Below, in pieces: positions 8,507 to 17,087 of a stretch of DNA of 34,412 nt. A model generated the notes under the pieces. That model had not been told where the DNA came from. It saw only the letters and a program-made list of their open reading frames with translations, and did no database searches. This stretch comes from DATEHG01 sp035279705 (lineage in GTDB: Bacteria > Gemmatimonadota > Gemmatimonadetes > Gemmatimonadales > GWC2-71-9). The position numbers and the translations under genes were made by a program. The stretch lies in contig DATEHG010000139.1 in assembly GCA_035279705.1 (NCBI GenBank), forward strand, positions 1 to 34,412. Direction: 5' to 3'. Numbering within the stretch: position 1 is the stretch's first letter; every line of letters starts with the position of its first letter.

Positions 8507-9159
8507 TCGGTGGGAACCTCCTCGGTGTGCCGGGGCGTGGGCAGGCCCAGGTGGAAGCGGATGGCCAGCACCCGCGTGCCCGTGCCAACCACCCAGCCCA
8601 TCAGCGCGCACGTCGTGGTCGAGTAACCGGCGCTGACCGCGCCGATCAGCGCCCAGCTTCCCAGGAATGCCGCCGTGGCATACAACCCGCCCGGCACGAA
8701 CATCAGCGGTACCTCGTTGCACACGATGTCCCGCAGCACCCCGCCGAATGTGCTCCCGATGACCCCAAAGATCGACGCGATGAAGAGCGTCGAGCCGTGC
8801 TCCAGCGCATAGAAGGTGCTCACCACCGAAAACAGGCCCAGGCCAAGCGCATCGAGCACCTGCTCGGGCAGCACGAGGTTGGGGTGACTGGCCGCCCGGC
8901 GAACTCCGCTCGGTCCATACAGGTAGATCACCGAGAGCGCGAAAATCACGATCGCGTAGTAGGGCTGTCCCTGCCAGTAGAAGGGCCGCCGGTCGAGCAG
9001 CAGGTCGCGCAGCGTGCCGCCACCGAACGCCGTGATGAACGCGACGGCGTAGACCCCCACCAGGTCCATCCGCTTCCGCCGGGCCTCGACGATGCCGGAA
9101 AGCGCGGCCAGCACGACGCCGGCCCCCTCGATGAGGGTGGAGGGGTGGAGGTTGATCAT
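8491..9159 (-). CDS. TRIC/UPF0126 family membrane protein
   Basis: A 222-residue polytopic inner-membrane protein of the UPF0126 group (YicG/YadS type), now linked to trimeric intracellular cation channels. The two-repeat plan is visible. Each half carries a glycine-rich helix ending in an Arg-Asp pair: FGGGTLRDLLLDR in the first and STFGGVLRDIVCNEVP in the second. About seven hydrophobic helices are present and length is close to the usual 205 residues. The frame is open to 9252, but the extra N-terminus is charged and unlike the family, so the ATG at 9159 (MINLHPSTLIEGAG) is preferred; a weak AGGT lies upstream. A cation-conducting role is family knowledge. Confidence 0.88.
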   Translation of the reverse strand: MINLHPSTLIEGAGVVLAALSGIVEARRKRMDLVGVYAVAFITAFGGGTLRDLLLDRRPFYWQGQPYYAIVIFALSVIYLYGPSGVRRAASHPNLVLPEQVLDALGLGLFSVVSTFYALEHGSTLFIASIFGVIGSTFGGVLRDIVCNEVPLMFVPGGLYATAAFLGSWALIGAVSAGYSTTTCALMGWVVGTGTRVLAIRFHLGLPTPRHTEEVPTDPRRL

Positions 9160-9198
9160 GCGGACCTGGCCATCGGAAAACTCCGGATTCGGGTGCGG

Positions 9199-9227
9199 CT
9201 GTCGCCGGGCCTCGGCGTCCTTATCTT
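9199..9227 (+). promoter_or_regulatory. Promoter-like element, CTGTCG-N17-TATCTT
   Basis: A -10-like TATCTT (9222-9227, followed by TTG) stands 17 bases after CTGTCG (9199-9204) and about 80 bases before the GTG at 9310. The -35 half is weak; the -10 half matches the TAnnTT form seen repeatedly in this window. Confidence 0.35.
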
Positions 9228-9309
9228 TTGGCGCGTCGGCGCCGAATTTCAAGTCCGCGGATCGACTCCTACTCTTCCGGGCCCCCTGAACTTCTCGTTT
9301 CGATCATCT

Positions 9310-11220
9310 GTGGCGCTGTTCGCCGCTCTCACGCTGGCCTCCACCGCGCCGCTCCGGGCCCAGGAGGAGGTGCGGTTCGTGCTGGTGGTCACGGGCGGGA
9401 TACCGCCCTACCTGAGAGGTGAGCTGCGCCTTGCGCGGAACGGGGCGGACTGGCGCGGTACCCTGGCCATGGAGGACCGGGATTCGCTCCTTCCCGTGAC
9501 CGGCATAGCCTTCCCCGCCGACTCGGTCCTGTTCGAGACGCCGCTGCTCGGTGGCATGCACTTTCGCGGTCGGCGCCAGCAGGAGAATGTCGCCGGCGAA
9601 GCGGTGGCGGCAGATGGAGTGGTGCGCGGCTGGACCGCCAATCGCCTGAGCCGGTCCCAGGAATACTACCCCTCGCTGCCGCGCTTTACCCTGCGCCAGA
9701 TCGTCGTCGCGGGCGTACGCACTTCGAGTGCGCTGCCGCCGGCGCTGCAGGCCCTCCTGCGGCCGGGCGAGGAGGTGGACAGCCTCTACCGTGCCCGCTC
9801 CACGGCAGCGGGCTGGCGCGCGCTCAGCGGAGCCGCGTTGGCCGCCGATCGCGGCCCGCGGGCTCTGGGACTCTTCGATCGCTCGGCAAGCCGCGCCGTG
9901 CAGCAGGGGGCGCTGGTGGCCATTGAGTCCGGCATCGCCGATCCGGCGGTGCGCCGCCACTTCGTGGCACTGTTCCACCCCGCGGGCAACTGGATCGTCG
10001 ACATCCACGACGCGGCGCTGCGTTTCGCCCAGCTGGCGCAGCCCGGTTTCCGCCTCGAATCGATCGCCCCTGCGCTCGAAGTACTGGCCGACGGCGCCCA
10101 CGACTCGCTGACCGCCGAGCAGATCGTGGCGGCGGTCTACCGGCTGGTTCAGCTGCGGGAGACCGATTCCGCCGCCTTTGCCCTCATGCTGCAGGATTCG
10201 GCCGCGGGCCCTGTCGCCACCCGTCGTGCCCTCGTCACGCTCGTCGATGCCTATCGCCCGGCGTTCGAGTGGCACGCGGCCGCCCTGCGCTTCCTGCTCA
10301 CCGAGCGCTGGCTCCCCGCCGGTCTGCCTGCGCCGACGATTGCGGCAATGGTGGCCGCGCTCCCCTTTCCCGGCGGCGACACGATTCCGCTGCTCCGGGC
10401 CCGCCTGATCGGCTATGCCCAGGCCTACCCCCACATCCGCCCGCCCGACCGCTGGGTCGATTCGCTCGTGCAGCCGGAGAATCCCAATGCCGGAGCCTGG
10501 CGCAATCGCCATGGCCGGAGCGAACTCCTCCAGGTGCTGCACCGCCTGGTGCCGGCCTTCGATACGGGGACGGTGGTGGCCGAGGGCGGCAACGAATACC
10601 GGCTGACCACGATCGGACAGCAGGGCGTCGAGCGGGAAACCGGTTTCCTGGAACCTGCCGACGTGATCCTGATCGAGCCCGCCTTGCCGCCGCTCCTCGC
10701 CGTTCAGACAGTCGTGCACGAGTGGATCCACATCCGCCACGAGCACGCCCGTGAAGCGGCCGGGCTGGCCTGGCGCATCAGCCGCGGTGGGGTCGCCACC
10801 TACCAGCCGGTGACTCCGGTGCTGGCCGAAGGAGTCGCGGAGTGGGAGTCCGAGCGGGTGCTGGCCCCGCTGACTGACCGGCTGCCCCTGCTCGGCGTCT
10901 TCGAGGCGGAGAAACGCGCCGCCATGCTGGCAGGAAGCCCGGAGGACTCACACCTCCTCGGCTTCCGCCTGGCGGCCGGCCTCTCGGCCCGCCTCGGCGA
11001 GGCGAAGATCCTGCCGCTCCTGGTCCGCTACGCCGGGGATCTCGATGCCCTGGCCCGGGACCCGGCGGTGGGAGGCCCGGGCGCTCGGCCCGCGCGTTCC
11101 GCAACCTGGTCAGCTCCGTTCCTGGTCCCCGAGACCCGATTCTCGGTCGATGATACCACGCCTGAGGTGATCGGTACCCGGGTGCGGGTTCCCATCGCCG
11201 GCGGCCGGCCACGGCAGTAG
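9310..11220 (+). CDS. Secreted zinc metallopeptidase of unassigned family (HEWIH)
   Basis: A 636-residue exported protein. The GTG at 9310 gives a short signal peptide (MALFAALTLASTAPLRAQ). The frame is open much further upstream, but that part runs antisense to the TRIC gene and was rejected. The N-terminal third is beta-rich, the middle is helical, and the zinc site lies late: His470-Glu471-x-x-His474 in VVHEWIHIRHEH. About 37 residues later EGVAEWESERV supplies Glu511, the spacing and wording of a gluzincin third ligand. A secreted peptidase role is therefore inferred. I cannot place it in a named MEROPS family. A second secreted zinc peptidase gene follows at 11270. Confidence 0.85.
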   Translation: MALFAALTLASTAPLRAQEEVRFVLVVTGGIPPYLRGELRLARNGADWRGTLAMEDRDSLLPVTGIAFPADSVLFETPLLGGMHFRGRRQQENVAGEAVAADGVVRGWTANRLSRSQEYYPSLPRFTLRQIVVAGVRTSSALPPALQALLRPGEEVDSLYRARSTAAGWRALSGAALAADRGPRALGLFDRSASRAVQQGALVAIESGIADPAVRRHFVALFHPAGNWIVDIHDAALRFAQLAQPGFRLESIAPALEVLADGAHDSLTAEQIVAAVYRLVQLRETDSAAFALMLQDSAAGPVATRRALVTLVDAYRPAFEWHAAALRFLLTERWLPAGLPAPTIAAMVAALPFPGGDTIPLLRARLIGYAQAYPHIRPPDRWVDSLVQPENPNAGAWRNRHGRSELLQVLHRLVPAFDTGTVVAEGGNEYRLTTIGQQGVERETGFLEPADVILIEPALPPLLAVQTVVHEWIHIRHEHAREAAGLAWRISRGGVATYQPVTPVLAEGVAEWESERVLAPLTDRLPLLGVFEAEKRAAMLAGSPEDSHLLGFRLAAGLSARLGEAKILPLLVRYAGDLDALARDPAVGGPGARPARSATWSAPFLVPETRFSVDDTTPEVIGTRVRVPIAGGRPRQ

Positions 11221-11231
11221 TCTCCGCCTGC

Positions 11232-11260
11232 CTGCCAACTTTCCGCCGGCTTCTTACCTT
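11232..11260 (+). promoter_or_regulatory. Promoter-like element, CTGCCA-N17-TACCTT
   Basis: TACCTT (11255-11260) lies 17 bases after CTGCCA (11232-11237) and only 9 bases before the ATG at 11270. A transcript from here would be almost leaderless, and no Shine-Dalgarno is present, which agrees. Confidence 0.4.
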
Positions 11261-11269
11261 TCTCCCCCC

Positions 11270-12841
11270 ATGCGCACCGCACTCTTCCTTCTGCTGGCCG
11301 CCGCTCCGCTTGCCGCGCAGCAGACCCGCCCCGAACGCACCGTCGGCGCCGAGACCTCGAGTTACGCCGACGTGGTGGGCTTCATCGACTCGCTGCAACG
11401 GGTCGGCGCCCCGATCCGGGTCGGCACGCTTGGCACCAGTCCCGAAGGCCGGACGATTCCGTATCTCGTGGTCGCGCGGCCGATGGTCGATGATCCCGGC
11501 GCCGCCGGCCGGAGCGGAAAGCCCGTGTTCTATATCCAGGGCAACATCCACTCGGGAGAGGTCGAGGGAAAAGAGGCCCTGCAGATGCTGGTGCGGGACC
11601 TGGCGGTGGGCCCGCTCCGGTCGCTGCTGGACAGCGTCATCGTCGTGGCGGTGCCGATCTACAACATCGACGGCAATGAAAAGTTCGGTCCGGGGGAGAA
11701 GAATCGCCCCGGTCAGAACGGCCCGGCCGTCGTCGGCCCGAGCACCAACGGGCAGGGGCTCAACCTCAATCGCGACTACGTCAAGCTCGAGGCGCCGGAA
11801 ACGCGGGGTTCACTGGCGCTGATCGCCGCGTGGGATCCCGATTTCTTCATCGACCTCCACACCACCGATGGCAGCTATCACGGCTACGAGCTGACCTACG
11901 CCACGGGGCTCAATCCCAACAGCCCGCCCGCCAATGAGTACATGAAGGACAAGTTCCTGCCGGTCATCCGCGAGCGGATGAAGCGGCGCCACCACCAGGA
12001 CATCTTCTGGTACGGCAACTTCCGCAACCAGGAGCCCGACTCGCTGGTGGCGGGGTGGGAGACCTACGATGCCCGTCCCCGGTTCGGCACCAACAGCTTC
12101 GGGATGCGGGGGCGCCTGGCCATCCTGAGCGAGGGGTACAGCAACAATCCGTTTCCCCGCCGGATCGACGCGACCTACAACTTTCTCCGGGAAATCCTGA
12201 GTCTCGCCGCCGAACAGCGGGTGCAGCTCAAGGCTGCGATTCGCGCCTCGACGGGATGGCACCCCGACTCGGTCACAGTCCGTTCGGTCTTCGCCCCGCC
12301 GGTGGTCCAGGACGTGATTGCGGAGATCACGGCGGCCGACAGCGACGGGTCCAGCGGCTTTTCCCGCCGCCGGCGGACCGGTGAGTTCCGCACCATCAGG
12401 ATGCCCACCTTCCTCTGGTTCACCGCGGCCCGGCGCGAGGCACTGCCCGCGGCCTACCTGATTCCGCCGCAGTACGCGGACCTGGCCGGGCTGCTGCGCC
12501 GCCAGGGTGTGGTCGTCGACCGGCTGCCATCGCCGTGGCAGGGACAGGTCGAGGCCTTTCACCTCGACAGCGTGATGGCCGCGCCGTTTCCGTTCGAGGG
12601 CCATCGGCAGGTCACGGTGCAGGGACGGTGGAACGCCAGGGACGGAGCCGCGGCGCCGGGATGGTTCGTGGTGCCCACCGACCAACAGCAGGGGGTGTTT
12701 GCGGCGTACCTGCTCGAGCCGGCCTCGGAGGACGGTTTCGCCAACTGGAACTTTCTCGACCGTGAACTCCGTCGTGGCGGCGAGTTCCCGATTCTCCGGG
12801 TCCGCCAGCCGCTGGCGGTCCCGCTCGAGATGCTGCCCTGA
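11270..12841 (+). CDS. Secreted M14-family zinc carboxypeptidase
   Basis: A 523-residue exported enzyme predicted to remove C-terminal residues from peptides. The signal peptide is MRTALFLLLAAAPLAA|Q. Zinc ligands of the M14 fold are visible: His94 and Glu97 in GNIHSGEVEGKEA and His197 in FIDLHTTDG. Glu288 in LSEGYSNNPF is a candidate for the catalytic Glu, but that assignment is less certain. The domain occupies about residues 25-310. About 200 further residues form a mostly beta C-terminal extension, common in Gram-negative M14 proteins. The ATG at 11270 sits just below a promoter-like element. With the preceding HEWIH peptidase it suggests a secreted proteolysis pair for protein feeding. 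Confidence 0.92.
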   Translation: MRTALFLLLAAAPLAAQQTRPERTVGAETSSYADVVGFIDSLQRVGAPIRVGTLGTSPEGRTIPYLVVARPMVDDPGAAGRSGKPVFYIQGNIHSGEVEGKEALQMLVRDLAVGPLRSLLDSVIVVAVPIYNIDGNEKFGPGEKNRPGQNGPAVVGPSTNGQGLNLNRDYVKLEAPETRGSLALIAAWDPDFFIDLHTTDGSYHGYELTYATGLNPNSPPANEYMKDKFLPVIRERMKRRHHQDIFWYGNFRNQEPDSLVAGWETYDARPRFGTNSFGMRGRLAILSEGYSNNPFPRRIDATYNFLREILSLAAEQRVQLKAAIRASTGWHPDSVTVRSVFAPPVVQDVIAEITAADSDGSSGFSRRRRTGEFRTIRMPTFLWFTAARREALPAAYLIPPQYADLAGLLRRQGVVVDRLPSPWQGQVEAFHLDSVMAAPFPFEGHRQVTVQGRWNARDGAAAPGWFVVPTDQQQGVFAAYLLEPASEDGFANWNFLDRELRRGGEFPILRVRQPLAVPLEMLP

Positions 12842-12917
12842 TTCCGGGCGGGCTGGCGGGGGCGGTGGGGGCACCGCTAACCTCCGGTCCCTCCGGAAGA
12901 CGGGATTCGGTCGCCTG

Positions 12918-13376
12918 ATGCTGAAGGTGGGTGCCGAAGCACCGCTCTTTACCCTGCCCGATGACCAGGGGCGGCCGGTTGCCCTCGAGTCGTTTCGCGG
13001 GCAGCGGGTGGTGCTTTTCTTCTATCCGAAGGACAGCACCCCGGGGTGCATCGTGGAAGTGTGCGACTTCCGCAACAGCTGGCAGGCGGTGCAGCAGGCC
13101 GGCGCCACGGTGCTCGGCGTCTCGCCCGACGGAGAGGCCTCGCATCGCCGGTTCAGCAGGCGCCACCGGCTGCCCTTTCCGCTGCTGGCCGACGAAGGGC
13201 ACGCGGTGGCGTCGCGCTACGGCGCCTGGGGAGAGAAGTCGCTGTTCGGCTATCGGTACCAGGGAATCCTGAGAACGACATTCATCATCGATCCCGCCGG
13301 CCGCATCTCGCGGATTTTCGAGCGGGTCCGGCCGGTGGGTCACGCCGGGAAAGTTCTGGAGGCATTGCACGGATGA
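12918..13376 (+). CDS. bcp: Peroxiredoxin, BCP/PrxQ type
   Basis: A 152-residue cytoplasmic thiol peroxidase reducing hydrogen peroxide and alkyl hydroperoxides. The thioredoxin fold and active site are clear: VVLFFYPKDSTPGC places the peroxidatic Cys at 44. A second Cys at 49 (CIVEVC) gives the Cx4C arrangement of atypical 2-Cys PrxQ enzymes. The frame extends upstream into the end of the carboxypeptidase gene, but the ATG at 12918 (MLKVGAEAPLFTLPDDQG) is the normal family start; a TAACCT hexamer lies 35 bases above it. It is the first gene of an operon whose next start overlaps its stop (ATGA at 13373). Confidence 0.93.
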   Translation: MLKVGAEAPLFTLPDDQGRPVALESFRGQRVVLFFYPKDSTPGCIVEVCDFRNSWQAVQQAGATVLGVSPDGEASHRRFSRRHRLPFPLLADEGHAVASRYGAWGEKSLFGYRYQGILRTTFIIDPAGRISRIFERVRPVGHAGKVLEALHG

Positions 13377-14428
13377 AGCGGATCGGTTGGCTGCTGCTCC
13401 TGTCGGGCTGCGCGGGCACCCACTCCCCTGCGGCGACGCCCGCGTCCACCGCCATCATTCAGCCCGAGCCGGGAGAGCGTCACCTGGCGCACATTCGCCA
13501 GCTGACGTTCGGCGGCAACAACGCCGAGTCCTATTTCAATTCGAAGGGCACCCAGCTGATCTTCCAGCGGCAGGAAAAGGTCGACAGCGCCTGCGACCAG
13601 GAATACATCATCAACGTCGACGGCACGGGGCTCCGCCGGATTTCCAACGGACTGGGCCGCACGACCTGCGGGTATTTCTACGCCAACGACCAGCGGGTGC
13701 TCTACAGCTCGACCTTCAAGCACTCCTCCGAATGCCCGGTCAAGCCGGACCGCTCGCAGGGATATGTCTGGCCGCTCTCCGAACTCGAGATCTACACCTC
13801 GAAACCGGACGGCACCGACCTGCGGCAGCTGACGGACAACGGCGCATACAACGCCGAGACCACGCTTTCGCCCGACGGCAAGCGGCTGATCTTCACCAGC
13901 ACCCGGGACGGCGATCTCGACCTGTACACGATGAATGTGGACGGAACCGACGTCCGGCGGATCACCAACCGGGTGGGGTACGACGGCGGCGCGTTCTTCT
14001 CGCCCGATGGCAGGCAGATCGTCTGGCGCGCGGGCTACCCGGGCACCCCCGCCGACTCGGCCGATTACCTGCGGCTGCTGGGTCAGCGCCTGGTCCGGCC
14101 CTCACGGGTCGAACTCTGGGTGGCCAGCGCCGACGGCAGCAACCCGCGTCAGATCACCAGCCTGGGCGGCGCCAACTTCGCCCCGTTCTGGCATCCCGAT
14201 GGCAAGCGGATCATCTTCTCCTCCAACTACAAGGATCCGCACAGCGGCCACTTTGATCTCTACATCATCAATGCCGACGGAACCGGGCTCGAGCAGGTGA
14301 CCACCGCGCCGGAGTTCGACGGATTCCCGATGTTCTCTCCCGACGGGAAGAAGCTGGTCTGGGCCTCCAACCGGCACGGCCACGAGTCCGGGGAGACCGA
14401 CCTCTTCGTGGCGGACTGGGTCGAGTGA
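13373..14428 (+). CDS. PD40 (TolB-like) beta-propeller lipoprotein
   Basis: A 351-residue predicted lipoprotein (MKRIGWLLLLSGC, lipidated Cys13). It contains at least five PD40/WD40-like blades. Their signature is repeated: LSPDGKRLIFTSTRDGDLDLYTMNVDGTD, FSPDGRQIVW, WHPDGKRIIFSSN, FSPDGKKLVWASNR. Such propellers resemble the C-terminal part of TolB and act as binding platforms in the envelope; the partner is unknown. The start overlaps the peroxiredoxin stop (ATGA) and the stop overlaps the next signal peptidase start (GTGA at 14425), so it is translationally coupled on both sides. It is longer and diverged from the two tandem PD40 lipoproteins at 32.4-34.2 kb. Confidence 0.88.
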   Translation: MKRIGWLLLLSGCAGTHSPAATPASTAIIQPEPGERHLAHIRQLTFGGNNAESYFNSKGTQLIFQRQEKVDSACDQEYIINVDGTGLRRISNGLGRTTCGYFYANDQRVLYSSTFKHSSECPVKPDRSQGYVWPLSELEIYTSKPDGTDLRQLTDNGAYNAETTLSPDGKRLIFTSTRDGDLDLYTMNVDGTDVRRITNRVGYDGGAFFSPDGRQIVWRAGYPGTPADSADYLRLLGQRLVRPSRVELWVASADGSNPRQITSLGGANFAPFWHPDGKRIIFSSNYKDPHSGHFDLYIINADGTGLEQVTTAPEFDGFPMFSPDGKKLVWASNRHGHESGETDLFVADWVE

Positions 14429-15111
14429 AGCAGCGCCTGATCGAGGGCCTGAAGACCATCACGGTGGCCTTCGGCGTCTGGCTGGTGATCAGCACCTTCC
14501 TGGTGCAGGGCTACCGCATTCCCAGCGAGAGCATGGAGGGCACGCTCCTTCCCGGCGACTGGCTCTTCGTCACCAAGGCGCTGTACGGCGCGGAGGTGCC
14601 GGTCATCGACCGGCACCTGCCGGCCATTCGCGAACCGCGCCGTGGCGACATCGTGATCTTCCACTCCGTCGAGGAAGATCTCATGGTCGTCAAACGGGTC
14701 ATGGGCCTTCCCGGCGATACCTTGCGCATGCAGGACGGCGTGGTCACCCGCAACGGCGAGCGTCTCTCCGAGCCGTACGTGACGCCGCCGCCCGCGCTCC
14801 GTTCCGAATCGCCCCAGGTGCGGGAGCGGATGCGGCGCTGGCAGGCCGCCCACTTCGCGGGCCCGGTCCCGGCCGACTACCACCCCGATCTCTACCAGTG
14901 GGGACCGATCGTGGTGCCCGCCGAGTCGCTGTTTGTCATGGGGGATAACCGCGACTTCTCCTACGACGGCCGCTACTGGGGCTTCCTCCCCCGCCGCAAT
15001 GTCCGCGGCGCGCCGCTCATCATCTACTACTCCTACGATCCAGGCAGCTGGCGCCCCCTACCGTTCCTCAGCGCCATCCGCTGGGGCCGCCTCGGCAGCC
15101 GGCCCCGGTAG
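14425..15111 (+). CDS. lepB: Signal peptidase I (first of two)
   Basis: A 228-residue inner-membrane serine protease that removes signal peptides from exported proteins. One N-terminal membrane helix (about 9-27) is followed by box B with the catalytic Ser36 (RIPSESMEGTLLPGD). The general base Lys90 is in VVKRVMGLPGD, and box E is GDNRDFSYDGRYWG. About 45 residues lie between boxes D and E, including a WQAAHF segment also found in the next gene. The GTG start overlaps the PD40 stop. The next lepB copy starts 6 bases after this stop. Both catalytic residues are present, so it should be active. Confidence 0.94.
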   Translation: MKQRLIEGLKTITVAFGVWLVISTFLVQGYRIPSESMEGTLLPGDWLFVTKALYGAEVPVIDRHLPAIREPRRGDIVIFHSVEEDLMVVKRVMGLPGDTLRMQDGVVTRNGERLSEPYVTPPPALRSESPQVRERMRRWQAAHFAGPVPADYHPDLYQWGPIVVPAESLFVMGDNRDFSYDGRYWGFLPRRNVRGAPLIIYYSYDPGSWRPLPFLSAIRWGRLGSRPR

Positions 15112-15117
15112 ACGGTC

Positions 15118-15888
15118 ATGGCCGCCACCCAGCCTCCCCAGGCCCCGGCTCAGCCCGAGGGCGTCAATCCGGCGCTCAAGCTCACCGAGCCGCCGTCCAC
15201 CGGCCGCTACGTGGTGGAGTGGATCAAATCGATCGGCGTGGCGTTCGTCATCTGGTTCCTGGTCCGGACCTTTCTCATGGAAGCGTTCCGGATTCCGTCC
15301 GGGAGCATGGAAAACACCCTGCTGGTCGGGGACTTCCTGTTCGTCAACAAGGCCGTGTACGGTGCCGAGGTCCCGCTCATCCACAAGTCGCTGCCGGCTT
15401 TCCGGGAGCCGAAGCGCGGCGACGTGCTGGTCTTCGACTCGGTCGAACAGCCCGGTCTCAAGGTCGTGAAGCGGCTGATCGGCGTGACCGGAGATACGCT
15501 GTCGATGGAGCACGGCCAGCTGTACCGCAACGGCAAGCTGGTCGAGGAGCCGTGGGCCCAGCATACCGACCCGACCAAGAGCGAGGATCCGGTCTACCGC
15601 TCCAAGATGCGGCAGTGGCAGATAGCGCACCTGGTGGGCAGGGACCCGGCCACCTACCAGCCGGACCTGCACGATTGGGGGCCGATCGTCGTGCCGAAGG
15701 ATTCGCTGTTCATGATGGGAGACAACCGGGACAATTCGTACGACGGGCGCTACTGGGGCTTCCTGCCGCGGGAAAACGTGCGGGGCACGCCGCTCATCAT
15801 CTACTACTCGTACGATCCGGACAGCTGGCGCCCCCTCTCGTTTCTCAGCGCCATCCGCTGGAACCGCTTCTTCACCCACCCCCATTGA
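15118..15888 (+). CDS. lepB: Signal peptidase I (second of two)
   Basis: A 256-residue paralogue of the preceding enzyme. It has about 28 extra N-terminal residues, rich in Pro, Ala and Gln, before the membrane helix (about 37-55). Catalytic Ser63 lies in RIPSGSMENTLLVGD and Lys118 in KVVKRLIGVTGD; box E is GDNRDNSYDGRYWG. The C-terminus repeats the other copy almost word for word (IIYYSYDP.SWRPL.FLSAIRW). A shared insertion before box E shows the two arose by tandem duplication. The ATG at 15118 follows the upstream stop by 6 bases. The 3' end overlaps the convergent MFS gene by 17 bases. The copies may differ in substrate choice; the sequence does not say how. Confidence 0.94.
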   Translation: MAATQPPQAPAQPEGVNPALKLTEPPSTGRYVVEWIKSIGVAFVIWFLVRTFLMEAFRIPSGSMENTLLVGDFLFVNKAVYGAEVPLIHKSLPAFREPKRGDVLVFDSVEQPGLKVVKRLIGVTGDTLSMEHGQLYRNGKLVEEPWAQHTDPTKSEDPVYRSKMRQWQIAHLVGRDPATYQPDLHDWGPIVVPKDSLFMMGDNRDNSYDGRYWGFLPRENVRGTPLIIYYSYDPDSWRPLSFLSAIRWNRFFTHPH

Positions 15889-17068
15889 GGCGCGGCGCGC
15901 CCCTGGCGGCGTAGCCCCCGACAGCTCCCGCCGCGGCCACGGCGGCCATCGCGAGAAAGGTGGCGGAGCTGCCGAGCGCGGTGCTGAGCGCGCCGGCAAG
16001 CACGGGCCCGATAACCCGCGCCACCGAGCCCGCGCTGGTAAGCAGTCCGAGCGCCCGCCCCTGCTGTCCCGCCGCCGTCAGCCTCGAGACATAGCCCGAC
16101 GTACTCGGCGAAATCAGCCCCGGGCCGAATCCCATGAGCAGCAGCACGAGCATGAGCCCCGGCAGGTGATACGGCTGCGGCGCGCGCGGGCTCGTGACCA
16201 CCGGCAGCAGCAGCAGGCCGAGGGCCACGATCAGGCACCCCGCCTCCATGACCCTCCGCTCGCCGAACCGCCGCACCAGCCGCCCGACGAGACCGCCCTG
16301 CACTGCGGCGGTGACCAGGCCGAGCAGCGCGAAGAAGTAGCCGGTGTGATGCCGGTCGTATCCCATGGTCCGCTCGAGATAGAGCGGGAAGACCACGTAC
16401 ATCACCGTGAACGCGATGGCCGAGAGAAACACCACCAGCGCCGGCGCCAGGAGCAGCGGCCAGTCGATCGGTGCAGCGTCCGTGCTGCGGGCGCCATGGC
16501 GGACCGGCTCCGGCAGGCGGAAGAACGCCAGCACGAAGTTGCCGGCGCAGAGCGCCGCCGCCACCAGGCCGGGCAGTTCATCGCCCAGGTGACTGGTGAT
16601 GCCGCCGATCGCGGGACCGACCACGAAGCCCAGACCGAACGCCGCGCCGATCAGCCCCATCGCGGCGGAACGCCGCTCCGGCGGCGTCACGTCGGCGAGA
16701 TAGGCCTGCGCCACGTTGATTGTGGCCCCCATCGATCCGGCCAGCACCCGCGAGACCAGCAGCGCGAGGAAGCTGCCGGCAAAGGCGAACACCAGGTAGG
16801 AGAGTGCGCTGCCGGCGAGGCCGAGCAGAATCACCGGCCGCCGGCCGATCCGGTCGCTGAGCCGGCCCCACCAGGGGGCGAGCAGGAATTGGCAGAGGGA
16901 AAAGCTGGCGACGAGGACACCGATCCCGGTATCGCTCACCGACATGCGCGAGGCATAACTCGGCAGGAGCGGGAGCACGATCCCGAACCCGATCATGTCG
17001 ATGAAGACGGTGATGAAGACGGGAAAGGCGGCGCTGCGGGTGGGACGAGGGGAAGCGGAGTGAGCCAC
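15872..17068 (-). CDS. MFS transporter, TetA-like drug:proton antiporter group
   Basis: A 398-residue inner-membrane transporter with twelve predicted helices. The first helix carries FIDMIGFGIVLPLLP, typical of the TetA/multidrug DHA1 group. Motif A is complete in loop 2-3 (GRLSDRIGRR, residues 68-77), and a motif-C-like GLGFVVGPAIGG occurs in helix 5. Length is normal. The substrate is unknown, and a resistance role should not be assumed from this alone. The zinc-ribbon gene lies 19 bases upstream on the same strand, so the two are probably one transcript from the promoter at 17392-17420. The 3' end overlaps the second signal peptidase gene by 17 bases. Confidence 0.92.
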   Translation of the reverse strand: MAHSASPRPTRSAAFPVFITVFIDMIGFGIVLPLLPSYASRMSVSDTGIGVLVASFSLCQFLLAPWWGRLSDRIGRRPVILLGLAGSALSYLVFAFAGSFLALLVSRVLAGSMGATINVAQAYLADVTPPERRSAAMGLIGAAFGLGFVVGPAIGGITSHLGDELPGLVAAALCAGNFVLAFFRLPEPVRHGARSTDAAPIDWPLLLAPALVVFLSAIAFTVMYVVFPLYLERTMGYDRHHTGYFFALLGLVTAAVQGGLVGRLVRRFGERRVMEAGCLIVALGLLLLPVVTSPRAPQPYHLPGLMLVLLLMGFGPGLISPSTSGYVSRLTAAGQQGRALGLLTSAGSVARVIGPVLAGALSTALGSSATFLAMAAVAAAGAVGGYAARGAPRLNGGG

Positions 17069-17087
17069 GGCGCCGGTGACGGACTCC

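Noticed and set aside
8527..9309. Long N-terminal extension of the HEWIH peptidase frame
   Set aside because: The extra 261 codons run antisense to the TRIC gene and lack any domain; a signal peptide begins at the GTG at 9310.
9304..10746. A 480-codon minus-strand frame
   Set aside because: It is antisense to the HEWIH peptidase, with composition typical of shadow frames.
15872..17068. Tetracycline-resistance gene
   Set aside because: The MFS protein shares DHA1/TetA-type motifs, but these are common to many drug and metabolite exporters, so a specific resistance cannot be claimed.
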